A stretch of DNA of 64,000 bases from positions 124,001 through 188,000 of the forward strand of contig VZTJ01002463.1 of the NCBI GenBank assembly GCA_013397795.1, written 5' to 3'. The translations under genes were made by a program, and so were the position numbers. The notes beneath the pieces were generated by a model that made no database searches, was not told the DNA's origin, and was given only the letters and a program-made list of their open reading frames with translations. This DNA is from Orthonyx spaldingii. Lineage: Eukaryota > Chordata > Aves > Passeriformes > Orthonychidae. Positions 49,726 through 61,068 of the stretch are shown one piece after another; the stretch's first letter is position 1, and each line of letters starts with the position of its first letter.

Positions 49726-52091
49726 CCTCAAAAGAACCCTTACAAAATTAATAGACTTTGAAAAGTGTTGTGGATAGAGGAAAAACTGCCAGTGAAGGAT
49801 TTTCTGTGGTATATGCCAACATTTGGGGTAAGGGACTAGCAAAGAAGGAAGAGTATTTTCATGAGTTTCTTCACAGTCAGGAAGGCAGAGGCTGCAGCAC
49901 AAACCATTTAGGGGCTGGTGAAATAGCACTTAAAAAGAGGATGTAGGAAAACAACTGTGGGGCTGTTAAACCAGAGCAAGTAAACCCAGAGAGGCACGAA
50001 AGCAACAAACAACTGGAAAATGGCTTTAATTGCCAAACTGCCAAATTACAGTAATCTGACAGATTGTACCAATTGGAGCAGCATAGACTTACTGTCAGCA
50101 TCAGTAAAAACTTGGTTAGAGGATAATTTTATCGCAGGTGAAATCAGAGACACACAAACAGCTAAAAGGAAAACAGGAACGTTTCAGAGGAGAATTGTGC
50201 ACCCGTCATCATTAACTTTATCGACTCTGAAAAAGCCACTGATAGGCTCGACAAAATTGCCTCCAGAAGATAAAGGCTAAATGTGGATTATCTCAGGAGA
50301 TAGTGAGAATAGCAGACTTTTATGGAGATCCTGACTGGTCTAAAGAGACAGCAACTGGAGCCAAGCAAAGCTCTTCCAGCACCTGCATCTCTGTTCATTA
50401 GAAAATTACTGGAAGAAGAAAATTGACAATCCACAGTCTAGCAGACATCAAGGCAGACTTCTCATTTTCTGTATACAAGAAGCAAGTGGACAGTGAATGC
50501 TGGGTGATTTAAGGGAGGGATAAAAAGAGGTGGAAAAAATTTTCCTTGAAAACAGTACAGAATGTGCACAGCTCTAAGAAAGGCAAACAAACCCAACATA
50601 ACTTGTTCAAAAGTCAGTGGAGAATGCTGAAAGGTTTACCTCCCCTTCTAGTCTAGTAGCAGCAGAAATAAAAGGTAGAATGGGAGAACAGGTGGAGATA
50701 TATAAACCATTTAGGCAGACAGTGGAATAACAGACTGGTTGTCATTAACAATGGGCTATTGGGCCTTTCTCTTTCATACCAAGTCCTTAAAGTGTGGATA
50801 TTTTTGCAGGGCAAAAATTATTAATAATGTTAGAAATCCAGAGGAAAGCACAGCTCAGAAACAACTGGGACAAAGATTCACATTTTTTTCCCCCACTTAA
50901 GACAGAAATATGCCTTTAGATTTAGGCCTGATAGTCACTGAAATAGTCACTAGCGGAAGAACAAAATCATATAGGAAGCCATTAGATAAAGCACTGGTAA
51001 GAAGTGGAAGACACAGACAAGCTTCTACTTGTCATTTTTTTCTCTACTTTGTGTGTCTGTGTTGCATTTACCTTCCTTGGAAAAAGCAGATGCTTGTATA
51101 AGGTTGTTTTTTTTCCTGGCTTTCACATCTCTAATTCACATGCAACATATAATTTGCTTTTCTTCAAGTTTCCTCACACCATCATCATCCCAGGCCTCTT
51201 TCCAGCGTGAGTAACAAACAATGTTGATCACCTCCTGCTGTTTGTAAATCTGTACCTGAGAATAACTCAAATTACCAAGATAATTTACCATTCCCAATTA
51301 AAATTAAGGTACATTGAGACTGAGAAAGAAATTAAATGCAGCAGCAGCCCATCAGGGTATGAAAAACCCACCTGGAAGGTAGATTTATATGAACAAGTGA
51401 AGAGTTCATATAGTAATAACAATTTTCACACTGCTCTGAAGATGCTTTTGGGGAGTACTGGCCTATATACGACATTATAAAATATCCTATCATTCTGTAA
51501 ACAATATTTATACACTTATATAAAGTGTATAGCAAAAATCATTAATATGACATAAAGAGTTCTTTTGAAGAAATCAATACTTTCAAAGTATAATTTTAAA
51601 AATATGTATTTCTGAGGAGCATATCACAGCCCTGTCTTTCCAAGTACAACAGGAGATTGTAAAACTTCACATTAATTTTCCAGTTCACAGACCTAAAAAG
51701 TACAGTGTGAGCTCCTGTTCAGGAAAGGTGAGCCTTCCCAGTTTACCTTGGCTTGTCACCATCAAGAGCCTCATTAATTTAAGCAACATGGAGGTTAATT
51801 TAGTTATATCAAGCTTTGTTCATGCAATGCATCCCTTGGAGCTTCACAGCCTTTCCTCCTCCTTTCAGACCATGGAGGAAGTGTCAGTGGAGGGAATTTG
51901 CTGCTCTTGGGTGTGTGGGGATGATGGACACTGATTGGGGGCAGGGATGCAGCGCAGCAGAAACAGGCAGTGACAGTGATGTGGCTGCATGTCACAGCCA
52001 GGGCTGAGCCACGTCTGTGAGAGAAGTTTATGATAACCTGCTGGCTTAGCTGGACCTTCTCAGACTTCAGTTTCCATTTTCATCTGCTGAA
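49726..52091. other. Unique non-coding stretch
   Basis: No repeat family recognised. It contains a small hairpin (51509-51531). Frames are under 90 codons. Confidence 0.45.
51509..51531. repeat. 9-bp perfect inverted repeat, AT-rich
   Basis: tatacactt (51509-51517) and aagtgtata (51523-51531) flank a five-base spacer atata. In AT-rich DNA this could well be chance. Confidence 0.7.
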
Positions 52092-52116
52092 CCCCTCCCG
52101 CCCGGCCCCCGCCCCG
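52092..52116 (+). repeat. C-rich tract beside the LTR
   Basis: A 25-base run of C with a few G and T (cccctcccgcccggcccccg, then ccccg). It is unlike the AT-rich surroundings and ends exactly where the LTR is proposed to start. It may be flank, or part of a longer LTR. Confidence 0.75.
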
Positions 52117-52221
52117 TGACAGCACAGAACTCTCTTTCTCACGAGAAAATCTTTCTGTTTATTGTAAACACAAGATAAGGTGTTCAGAGCTGCTTTGGGA
52201 ACAGGTGGTCGATGCCTGTGG

Positions 52222-52257
52222 CCAATCAGCCCTAGGGAGTGAACGGCTGTGGCCAAT
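52222..52257 (+). promoter_or_regulatory. Paired CCAAT boxes in the LTR
   Basis: Two GGCCAAT motifs 31 bases apart sit inside a near direct repeat (gcctgtggccaatcagc and ggctgtggccaatgcc). NF-Y would be the expected binder. Confidence 0.65.
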
Positions 52258-52277
52258 GCCAGTGGGCGCTCATTTTG

Positions 52278-52287
52278 TATATAAAAG
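52278..52287 (+). promoter_or_regulatory. TATA box of the short LTR
   Basis: TATATAAAAG, 20 bases after the second CCAAT box. A second AT-rich motif TATTTAAA follows at 52291. Confidence 0.65.
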
Positions 52288-52368
52288 CTGTATTTAAATA
52301 AATAATTCCCTTTTCTCGGCAATCTCTCTCGTGTGCCTCTTTGTTTCGACATAGGCTCAATAGCGACA

Positions 52369-52674
52369 CCCCCAGATATAAATTCCCTTAAATACTTAAG
52401 TAAGACAAACCCCTTCCTTTTCCCTCTCACTCTGCTCTTATGTATGTAGCAACTATCAGAAAATGTGCCAGATTTTAACCTCATCCCTTCACCAAATATT
52501 ATGGGTCTTATCACAGAGAAGAAAGAACGTGCCAGTAGAAAAAACAACATGCTGGGCCATAACAGCTGTACCACAGGTCTCAACATTCATGTCTCTGAGG
52601 TAAAAAAGCTGCCTTAAATTCCATATTATCCATCTGTTCTTTCACAGGAGTGAAGGAGTTGATCACATTTCATT
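52369..52674. other. Unique non-coding sequence
   Basis: No repeat or gene signal recognised between the LTR and the CR1 fragment. Confidence 0.5.
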
Positions 52675-52800
52675 CCAGGCGGTGTTCAAGGCCAGATTGG
52701 ATGGAGCTTGAAACAACATGGTCTTGTGGAAGGTGCCCCTGTCCATGGCAGGGGCTGGAACAAACCAGCCTTCAAGGTCCCTTCCAACCCAAACCATGAA
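52675..52800 (+). mobile_element. CR1 LINE 3' fragment
   Basis: ggtgttcaaggccagattgg, then aaacaacatggtcttgtgga, then cccctgtccatggcaggggc, ending ggtcccttccaacccaaacc. Only the last 125 bases remain and the terminal microsatellite is lost or replaced (atgaacatgg). Confidence 0.92.
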
Positions 52801-54385
52801 CATGGTGTAGAAGCTCCACAAAGTGGCTTTAATACCAATGCCCACACTGTATACCAAACCAAGGACCCAGGTTTGCCAGGGAAATAACAGCATAGTGCTA
52901 CTCACAACACTTTGCCACAGGAATTTTTTAAAATGCTTTTTTTCAAAGGCCGGTTACAGAAGAATATAGCATGTGCAACAGTGTGAGCTCTGCTGGGATA
53001 TTGCCACAGTCTGTCCCTCCTGCATCACAGCACAACTCTCCCAGGTGGTGCAGGATGCCTTCCCTGAACAAGTACCAGGCTTTTCTAAACCCCAGCCATT
53101 TCTGCTCCTTCTTGTGTTGTAGGTGTTGCAAGGGAAATAATCCACAATCCTTTTAAGATATTTACTTATCCTTCAGGCAAGAAAGCAACTCCAGCATCTA
53201 TATCACTGAATTGCTGATTGTTTTTGTAAATGAAAGCCATATAATGTGATACAATGCCCAATTATTATAGTAAGTCTTTCCATTATAATCATGGATTGCT
53301 GGCTTAGCTCTTGACACAAAAAAGTATTTTTGCAAGTAGAAATGGCTCCAAATATTGATTAAAAAGCACACAGCTTTGGGCATGCTTGTTTCCGTTTATT
53401 GCAATAATGATGGCATGGCTATTTGGGATAGAAGGAAACTGCAAAAATATAATTAAAACATCAAAAACTAAAACTAGCCAGGAAAGAGAGTGCTTTGGGA
53501 TGCAACAGGAGAGCTCACACATTTGTTTGCAGTCCAGGGCATGGGCTAAGCAATGCTGGTGTGGGTTCAAGTATGGTGGATGATTTTACTGCAAGGGCTG
53601 AGCCAACTCCTGCTGCTCACTCTCCGCCCCACCCGCCCCATGGCTTTGTGCTCCTGTGAAATGAGTGAGTAGCAGCTCCCAGGAGACCACAGTTCACAAA
53701 TTGGCATATGAAAATTAACAGCTCTCTTTATTGTGTGGGTGGGGATGGAGGCAGAGCTGTGTTGCCTGTCAGTGTACCAGCATAATTCACTCCCGCACTC
53801 GAGTGTTTTCAAAACCGGTGCTACGGCAAAGCTTTACAAACATTTATGTGCCAGATTTCCACTGACTTCACACCTCTAAAACAATGACCCTTGAGAATTA
53901 TGGAGACTGAATCCAAGTGACCCACCAGGGCACAGGTTCAAGAGCCTGACTTGCTTTTGAAAATTTTAGTCCATAGGTCTGTAATAAAAACCCATTACAA
54001 GCGATGACTACTTGCAGAGCATTAAGAGGAGTTTCTAGGCTCTATCCAGCTTTCTGTGGTCATGTCTCCAACAGAAAAGGATTCTCATTGCACCTTTAGC
54101 TGTACTTAAGACACAGCATCCCCCTCTCACCCAAACCATGACACTCTGTAGGGTCAGAGCTGCTCCCTGTTTCCTAAAGCATGAGCTATAATCAATAAAA
54201 CATCCATGTTGTTTTGATTAACAATAAAAGCATTTAGCCATCACATAACGAGTGCGTTTTTTCAAGTTTTAGAATATCCCAGAAGTATATGTGCCTCACA
54301 AATAAAGAATTTCACAGAAAACCAGTAAGACCTGAAGTATTAAAACCTTTATAAAAATAAAATCCTTAACATCTTCTAATGAAGT
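52801..54385. other. Unique non-coding sequence, nothing recognised
   Basis: Frames up to 88 codons without motifs. No transposable element recognised. Confidence 0.5.
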
Positions 54386-54740
54386 ATATCACAGAATTGT
54401 TTGAGTAGGAAGGGACATTAAAGACTACCTAGTCCCAGCCCCCTACTATGGGCAGAGACACCTTCCACTATCCCAGGTTGCTCCAGGTCCTATCCAACCT
54501 GGCCTTGAACACTTCCAGGGATGGGGCAGCCACAGCTTCTCTGGACAACCTGTGCCAGGGCCTCACCACCCCCACAGTTAAGGATTTCCTCTTAACATCT
54601 AATCTAAATCTCTCCTCTTTTAGTTTTTAAACTGTTCCCCATTGCCCTATCACTATCTTCCTGTGTAAAAAGTCACTCTTTGTTTTATAACTCCTCTTTT
54701 TAAGCACTGAAATGCCACAGTGAATAAATCTTTGTGGTTG
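54386..54740 (-). mobile_element. CR1 LINE 3' end, extended copy
   Basis: atcacagaattgtttgagta, then ccccctactatgggcagaga, then ccaacctggccttgaacact, agcttctctggacaacctgt, gttaaggatttcctcttaac and cattgccctatcactatctt. It continues to the 'taaaaagtc...' segment and about 54740 (catttagtcactg-like region, degraded). About 350 bases survive, second in length to the 17.0 kb copy. The frame at 54448-54630 is repeat-derived. Confidence 0.93.
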
Positions 54741-56716
54741 ACCACTTTTCTTAACCCTAATGATATCCCTTAGTCAAAATCTCTGCAAGATCAAGGTAAA
54801 TGGTTTTCTTGTTTCTACTTTCTTTTAGCAAACCTGAATAATATTTTATTAGAACACTTCTAGAAAAATGCCTGCATTTCTGAGATGGTTTGACCAATTG
54901 CAGTGATGTGCCTGTACAGTTATATCAACAGATGTTCTCTTGACATTAATGGAAGTAAGTGATCAACATTAGTGAATCTGGTAAGTCACGGAACAAAAAT
55001 GTACAGTCAGAAGAAATTAATTTTGAGCAGATGTACCTGGGAAGATAAGTGAAGCAGTGGAGAGATCAACTACACCCTGCACAAGTCTGAGTAGTCCCAT
55101 AGCACCAATGCTAGAGTTTTCCAATAATTTACAATGCAGCATTTTAAATCTTCTCACTTTCACAGAAGACAGACCATGCAAATTGTCCATCCAGGAAAAT
55201 ACTGTGCTTGCTGCTATCTGTACCAACAGAAGGAAAAGCTTGTGGATGGCTCAGTACGGCTCATCATGTTTGTTGATGTATTAAAACTCTGCCCAATTTT
55301 TTAACTGTAGGTGTGAAGTTGTGCTTACGAAACAACAGCCACCTGGAAATCGTCCATGCTAGCGGCCAGTAGAGCAGCTCGTGGCTTGCATATGTAAGGG
55401 ATAAAGTCTCTGAAAACACAGTAACCACATGCAATGTGTATCAGAATAAGAGACACTCTTCATGTGTTCAACATACCAACATGCTCTTCATCAACACCTC
55501 ACAGAGCTCTTTTAGAAGAACCCTACAACCTTGTTCTTTTGAAGCTCACACAAGCTGAGAAGATAAAACAAGTCCTTTACAACATCTTCTTGGTAGATAT
55601 TAGCCTGGCCTTCCCCTTCTTTGGACCAAATTCCAATTTTGTGTAAGGCAGACCAAGAACAGCTGGGGTAACAACCAGCAGATGCAAGAACAAGATTCAC
55701 TGTATTTCAGCACATCACCAAGTCCTGCAGGAATCATCCGGGGCTCTGCACTCAGCGTAAATCACATTTGTAACAAGAATATCTGGAGTAACCACTTATT
55801 TAGGGGATGGTGCTGTGTCAAAAGTCCTGAAGAGGCTGGATTCATGCACAGGTTGCCTCAGGTAGGAATTGCACTATATATACAATAGAATTGGGACGGA
55901 TGTTTGCACCAAATAGCATGTCTCCATGTCAGAGGAGAGTTTTGAAGATAGAAATGGGATTTCATTAACAGTGTCTGATTCCTTTTGAGAGCGAAATGAG
56001 AAGTTAGTTGCCTTTATGCCTTCAAAATACCAGACTGATAGTTTTGTGCTGACTGTTGTAAATAGTGATTGCCAGGCAACAAAACCAGGACTTTTAAACA
56101 AATCCCAATGAAGACGTTCGGATCCCAAGCTTATGCTCCAGAATAATTTGGGTAGTTTTGCAAAACCTTCTTTCAAAACATATTTTACAGGCAGCAACCT
56201 GTTAAAAAAAAAAAAAAGAAGCTGGTAGCACAACGCATTTTCATTTTTCTGCAATATATTTATTAACATTTTGGAGGCTGAGTTGCAGAACTAAACTGAG
56301 GACACATAATAACAGTCTTTACACAAATAAGAGATCAAACAAAACAGAATTGTAGAAGGTCATGGTCTTCAGAAAATGCTGAACACTTTCCTCTGCAGGG
56401 GAAGGCAAGGCCTCAAAGGTGTCACAAACTGGACAGCTGAAGAAATCATTCACCTGTGAAATTTTAGGCTATTATCTCCAATCAAACCTTCAAGGATTGG
56501 ATGCTGATAATTCACAGTCATGGAAACGAAATGCTCCAGTATGAGACACAAATGAGGGAGATGAATTATAGACTTCCCTGATAATGGAAGATGAGCAGCA
56601 TGTTGATTATATACACTAAAATTACAAACTTGGTCAGCCTCGCTGTGATGTAGAACACGTAGCAGGACATAATAAATTACAGTGCTGCTAAACTCTGCTG
56701 TCATATCCCTATAGAG
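54741..56716. other. Unique non-coding stretch with a poly-A patch
   Basis: An A(13) run lies at about 56202-56214. The minus-strand frames at 55874-56269 (131 codons) and 56450-56872 (140 codons) have no recognisable domains. No transposable element identified. Confidence 0.45.
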
Positions 56717-56830
56717 AGTGGGACTGGTAAACAGAATACTGCTCTTGCACTCAGAAGACCTGACTTTGGCTCCTGGCACTGGGTAACTCTGGACAAGTTG
56801 CTTCTGTGCTTTGTTTTGTCTGTCAGGAAG
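56717..56830 (+). repeat. MIR-like tRNA-SINE relic
   Basis: gactggtaaacagaatactg, then cttgcactcagaagacctga, then ggctcctggcactgggtaac, then ctctggacaagttgcttctg. The order follows MIR: 'gcacggactctggagccaga', 'cctgggttcgaatcccggct', 'ctgccac', 'gggcaagttactt'. The B box is destroyed. Antisense frames over it are not genes. Confidence 0.5.
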
Positions 56831-59469
56831 AGTGAACAAAGGAGAAATGAGGTGTGTGTCCCACTCTTGCACAGAGCCAGCATCAGAATCTCTTGTGATG
56901 TGTACTTGCTATTTTGTAAAATGCAATATATGCCCCTTTTAGTGGAGTCACCAGGCTGAGACAGCTCCTCCCCACATGCACCGAGTCTGTTTTGAACAAG
57001 CAGAGGTCATGGTCCCTGTACACTTTAAGCCACAGCCTTTCAGCCATCATTGGCCAGTTCCCTTCAGTCAGCTAGAACTTGCTTTGCACCCCTTGGTGCC
57101 TCCTAAAACATGAGGGTTTGATCAAAGCAGGACATATTCATCGAAGTCCCTCATGTGAAGAACACACTCTTTGAGCAGTGCTGCCTAAGCAGGGATTTAC
57201 AATTGTGCTGCTGTGCACATCCATACATCAATTATAAATATGGAAAATACACATTTCCATGTGGGCTCTGAGGCCTCCCTGATGCAATTCCAACAGCAGT
57301 GGGAGTCACAGCAGATCTTCTAAATTTTGTTGTATTTTATATGAAACTTCCCCTTTGTGGTTTGTGTAAATCCTCATGACCCGAGCTCAGAGCTAAGAGC
57401 CAGAAAGTGTGGAAATAGCAGCTGAAGTGTAGGGTGGGAAAAGATGGGCAATTCTGTCAGCCCTGCATGCGCAAAGGAGACAGATGTGAGAAGAAAAATG
57501 CCTAGGCAGCAATCAGAGGGAGAGTGCATGTGACAGGTGTCAACCTGTCCGTTAATGGACAGGTAACAAGACATAGGGATAGTAAGATGTATCTATGTCC
57601 ATTCATACTGAAATATTCAGTGGAAAAAAGTTTATATCATAAAGTAAAAGATAACAGACAGTGGTCTGAAAGATGCAATCAAAAAGGAGAACAAAGCTTA
57701 AGAAGAACAGACAGAAAGGAAATCTAAATAAAGCTGCTTAAACTTTTACCTAACTGAAAGCAATTAGGAAGCTCTTTAAAGTCCTTGGAGGGCTCAAAAG
57801 TTCAGAAGAGTTCTAATAAAGGGAACTTGGATTTAGAACCTTTGCTGGAAAAACTAAAATTATTAACAGCCTCTTCCTCTTTTAAGAAATTAGCTTCTAC
57901 AAAAATCCAGTTGAAAGAAATAAAGCAAAATATATCTCTTGACAGCCAGGTACTTGTGCAGTATATACACAGTACAGCAAAACCAGGTCACATTTGAATT
58001 TACACTGCAGGACAACTGATTTTATTTATTTTTTTTTAAGATTTACTATTTCATTGATTTCTCAGATATGCCCAGATACCGTTTTGGTCACTTCATCAAT
58101 AATATTATAATAAAGAAGCAAAAGGAATACAGGAAGGAGGGGTAGTTGATCAAAGCCTTCTCCTCTGATGTCTCCTCTACTGCCAAAGCCTTCCCTGGGA
58201 CTAATCCAGGAATTTAAATTAGAGGAATTATTCCTATTAATACTTGGCCTGATCATGATCCTTTACATTCAAAAACACAAAGCAAGACACAGAAATCATA
58301 CCAGTGCTAATTCCTAAACTACCCCTCTCAACCACTGATAATCAGTTCATTGACTCACTCTCATGCTATATGACAAATTCAGCCTGACAGTTCACAATGG
58401 GAGAAAGCCTTTTAGTTAACCAGCTTTGACAGCTGGCTGGGAAGCCTCATAGCAGTGTTGGCCAACCATTGAGTTGTTTCCACTTTAAAGTATTCCCTCT
58501 GGGAAATTCCAATTACCCCTTTCCTCAATGATTTTCTTTTCAGAGCAGTCTTTAAGACTTTAGAAATACACAGGGGAAAGCCTAAAAGACAGTCTTCTGG
58601 GAATTATGGGACAAAGTCCTGTCCCAAATCCTTTTTAACAAGTTGCTTTTGAGAGCTCCTACTTGACATTACATCCTCAGGGCTGGAAGGTGCCCAAGCA
58701 CGGCCCCATCTCACATGGATGCCTGATTTTCTTCATTAGACACATTTTGATTGCTCAGATGGAGGCAGACACCAACATGAGAGCCAAAGCTGAGAAGTTT
58801 GCTAAAGATTTCAAATTCACAGAAAGTGTTCCTCACGTTCAGTTTATGTGTATGCAAATGAAACACCAAAAGCTTAAATCCATTTGTGAAGCTCCCCAAA
58901 GATATCTGACAGTCTGGAGCTGGCTCTTGTCTAAGGAACATGGATCAGAAAGACAGGCTGGCTGTGTCTCTAAAACACTCATGGGTGTTTGCCATAAAAA
59001 GTGTGCAACCTGTTCACTTGGTGACATAGTCACATCAGTGAGAGCCCTGAGAACCCCTGCAGAGACACTGCCTTCTCACCACAGCTGCCAAGGTGTCCAC
59101 TCATACTTCTGTTACAGTCCCTTGGTTTTACTCCCTGGGCTGTAAAACTCTGGCCCTGGCAATGGCAAGTCAAGAGCTGCCAAACTCTTGTAGATGTTGG
59201 TGACCATCACCTGTCCACCCTTTGCAATCCAAGATGCTCCCTCTCCCTTGTAGAGGAGATCAAGGCATGTTAAATTACCCCTTCCAGCATACAACTAGGT
59301 CTTCTTCTCCAGAGAGGCAGAATACCCCTCTGCTCTGATATTTTACCTCAGACTTTTTCCTACATGATTTTTTTAAGGTTTTTTTTTTTCAAGAAAGCAA
59401 TCTTGATCTCATGGTTGAGCTGCTGCCTCCCTCAGAGCTCAGAAACCAGATAATTCATTTCCCCTACAG
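56831..59469. other. Unique non-coding sequence
   Basis: Includes a 160-codon frame (58663-59145) that has no domain, repeat or splice support, and T-rich patches near 58021-58038 and 59377-59391. Confidence 0.45.
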
Positions 59470-59607
59470 ATATGTGACTTCCTCCATGGGCACTGGATGA
59501 CCATTTGGAGAAAATTACATTTGACAAGTGTCAGGAGTGGCTCATGTCATACCCCCAGCTCCAGCACTTGAAAGAGCAACTGTGACTCCCCTGGAACTGT
59601 CAGACAG
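59470..59607 (+). other. Possible spliced exon, likely non-coding
   Basis: A good acceptor (catttcccctacag, AG at 59468-59469) and a consensus donor (ACAG|GTAAGT, GT at 59608-59609) bracket 138 bases. No reading frame is open through the whole segment: one opens with ATA and stops at TGA near the middle-to-end, and the other two stop early. If real it would be a lncRNA exon or an untranslated exon. Isolated acceptor/donor pairs are expected by chance in 64 kb, so the support is weak. Confidence 0.22.
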
Positions 59608-60994
59608 GTAAGTTTATAAAGATGTATTGCAGACTGCTTTGTCCCAGATTACTTATCCAACTCCTAAAGCTAGGTCAGGGGCCAGCCAGCATCTCTGCAC
59701 TGGTTGCATTAGGGAAATTAGGGATTTCGTGGTTTGTTCCAATATCTACAGGAATTTCTAGGTTAGGGTTAGATTTGGGGTTAGTGCAGGGTCTCAGGAG
59801 CTATGCAAGCTTGCTGGTTGGATGGGCTGAGCTAGGGTTAGCTGGGCTACCAGTTAACCCTACAGTCACATGGCTGTCCCCTGAGCTTCTAAACAGAGGT
59901 GTATTCACCACGTGGAGGAAGAAAAAGATAATAAAAGCCCCCATGAAGGCACAGTCTGGCCATACATGGCCAGATCACATATTCCGAGATTGCCAGGAAT
60001 TCCAAGAGACGAGTATCAAGGTGTTCAGAGGACATGGCAAGGCAGGGACAGGGATGAGGGAAAGGCAGGTTCCTGAAAACCTAATGGTGATGGGGCTCCA
60101 TGATGGTGCATCCCCTGATGGTGATGGGAATGGGAAGTTGGAGGCTGGACCAGCTTCAACCTTCTTGTCACTATCAGGAGGGAGACATAAGCAAAGGGCA
60201 GTTCTGAGAGAAGGGCAGCAAGGAACATCTGGGCTCAGTCTACAGCTTTAAGTAGCTGACTTATACTTAAGAATATACTAAGGGTTCATACATACATAAT
60301 TAATGTTAAATTAAGCAGATATTTGTCTATCCATATGCAGAAAGCAGGAATAAAGGCTCGTAGCACATATAATTGCTATGGAGGAAGAATGACTAAATGC
60401 ACATAGAATTTGTGCAGCTCATAATTAATTAAATTCCCACTAAGACTAGCTGGAGGCTTTTCTTCTGCTTAATGGTACATTTATAAGCATTTTTCTACTT
60501 ACAGCATTGCCCTGTATAAGACTGGATGGTAAATTTCCAAGAGTAAAGGAGAAATACATGACATCCAATATATACATTAGGAAAAATTGGTTCCTCTGAG
60601 GCATTTGAGCTCATTTTCTAGTCATGTGGATTGGCTAAAACAAATTACCCACAAAAGGAACATGTTTTCCAACTCAGAATGGATAAATACCAAATAACCA
60701 ATCAGAAAACACATGAGGACTCACTGGTTAAAGCAAAGAGTTAAGTCTACCTAAGGGTAAAGCTTAAAAATTTCTAGAAAATTATTCTGGATTATAAGGC
60801 ACACAAAAAATATTAATATGTATGTTAGGCACACAAAATATATTAATAAAATATTTTTTAAATTTCTAAAAAATTAAAAATTATTTTTCCTTATTTTGTT
60901 CAAACATTTTCAAGTCACAAAAATAAAAAAATCACTGAAATCCTTCCCCTTTTTTGTTGCTTCTCACTAAAACCATTTATGGTTATCTAGCAGC
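59608..60994. other. Unique stretch with the window's longest open frame and telomere-like hexamers
   Basis: An open frame of about 220 codons (59586-60251, first ATG 59622) has no recognisable domain, and its start would lie inside the putative intron. TTAGGG-like hexamers cluster at 59709-59842. AT-rich DNA follows, with a doubled ggcacacaaaa...attaata segment (60799-60860). Confidence 0.4.
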
Positions 60995-61068
60995 TTCCAC
61001 AGGCTTTAGACTTCACAGGCTTTAGACTTCACAGGCTTTAGACTTTACAGGCTTTAGACACTTTACAG
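60995..61068 (+). repeat. 16-base minisatellite, about 4.5 copies
   Basis: The unit ttcacaggctttagac is repeated in tandem with few changes: an extra C in the first copy, ttt for ttc in the fourth, and a degenerate final copy (actttacagactta). The near identity of copies suggests recent expansion. Confidence 0.9.

Larger units (their letters stand above)
52117..52368 (+). mobile_element. Short LTR (ERVK-like), probably solo
   Basis: Starts TGACAGCACAGAACTC and ends AATAGCGACA, about 252 bases. It has two CCAAT boxes (52222-52226, 52253-52257), TATATAAAAG at 52278-52287, AATAAA at 52297-52302 and a U5-like end gtgcctctttgtttcgacat. The 3' flank is cccccag and the 5' flank is gccccg, so no exact target duplication is seen and the left end is uncertain. 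No retroviral coding sequence lies nearby. The minus-strand 168-codon frame at 52080-52586 is an antisense artefact of this element. Confidence 0.68.

Noticed and set aside
52080..52586. 168-codon minus-strand protein
   Set aside because: It spans the short LTR in antisense and has no recognisable domain.
58663..59145. 160-codon plus-strand protein
   Set aside because: No motif, no repeat, no promoter or splice support. Cysteine and histidine are scattered without zinc-finger spacing.
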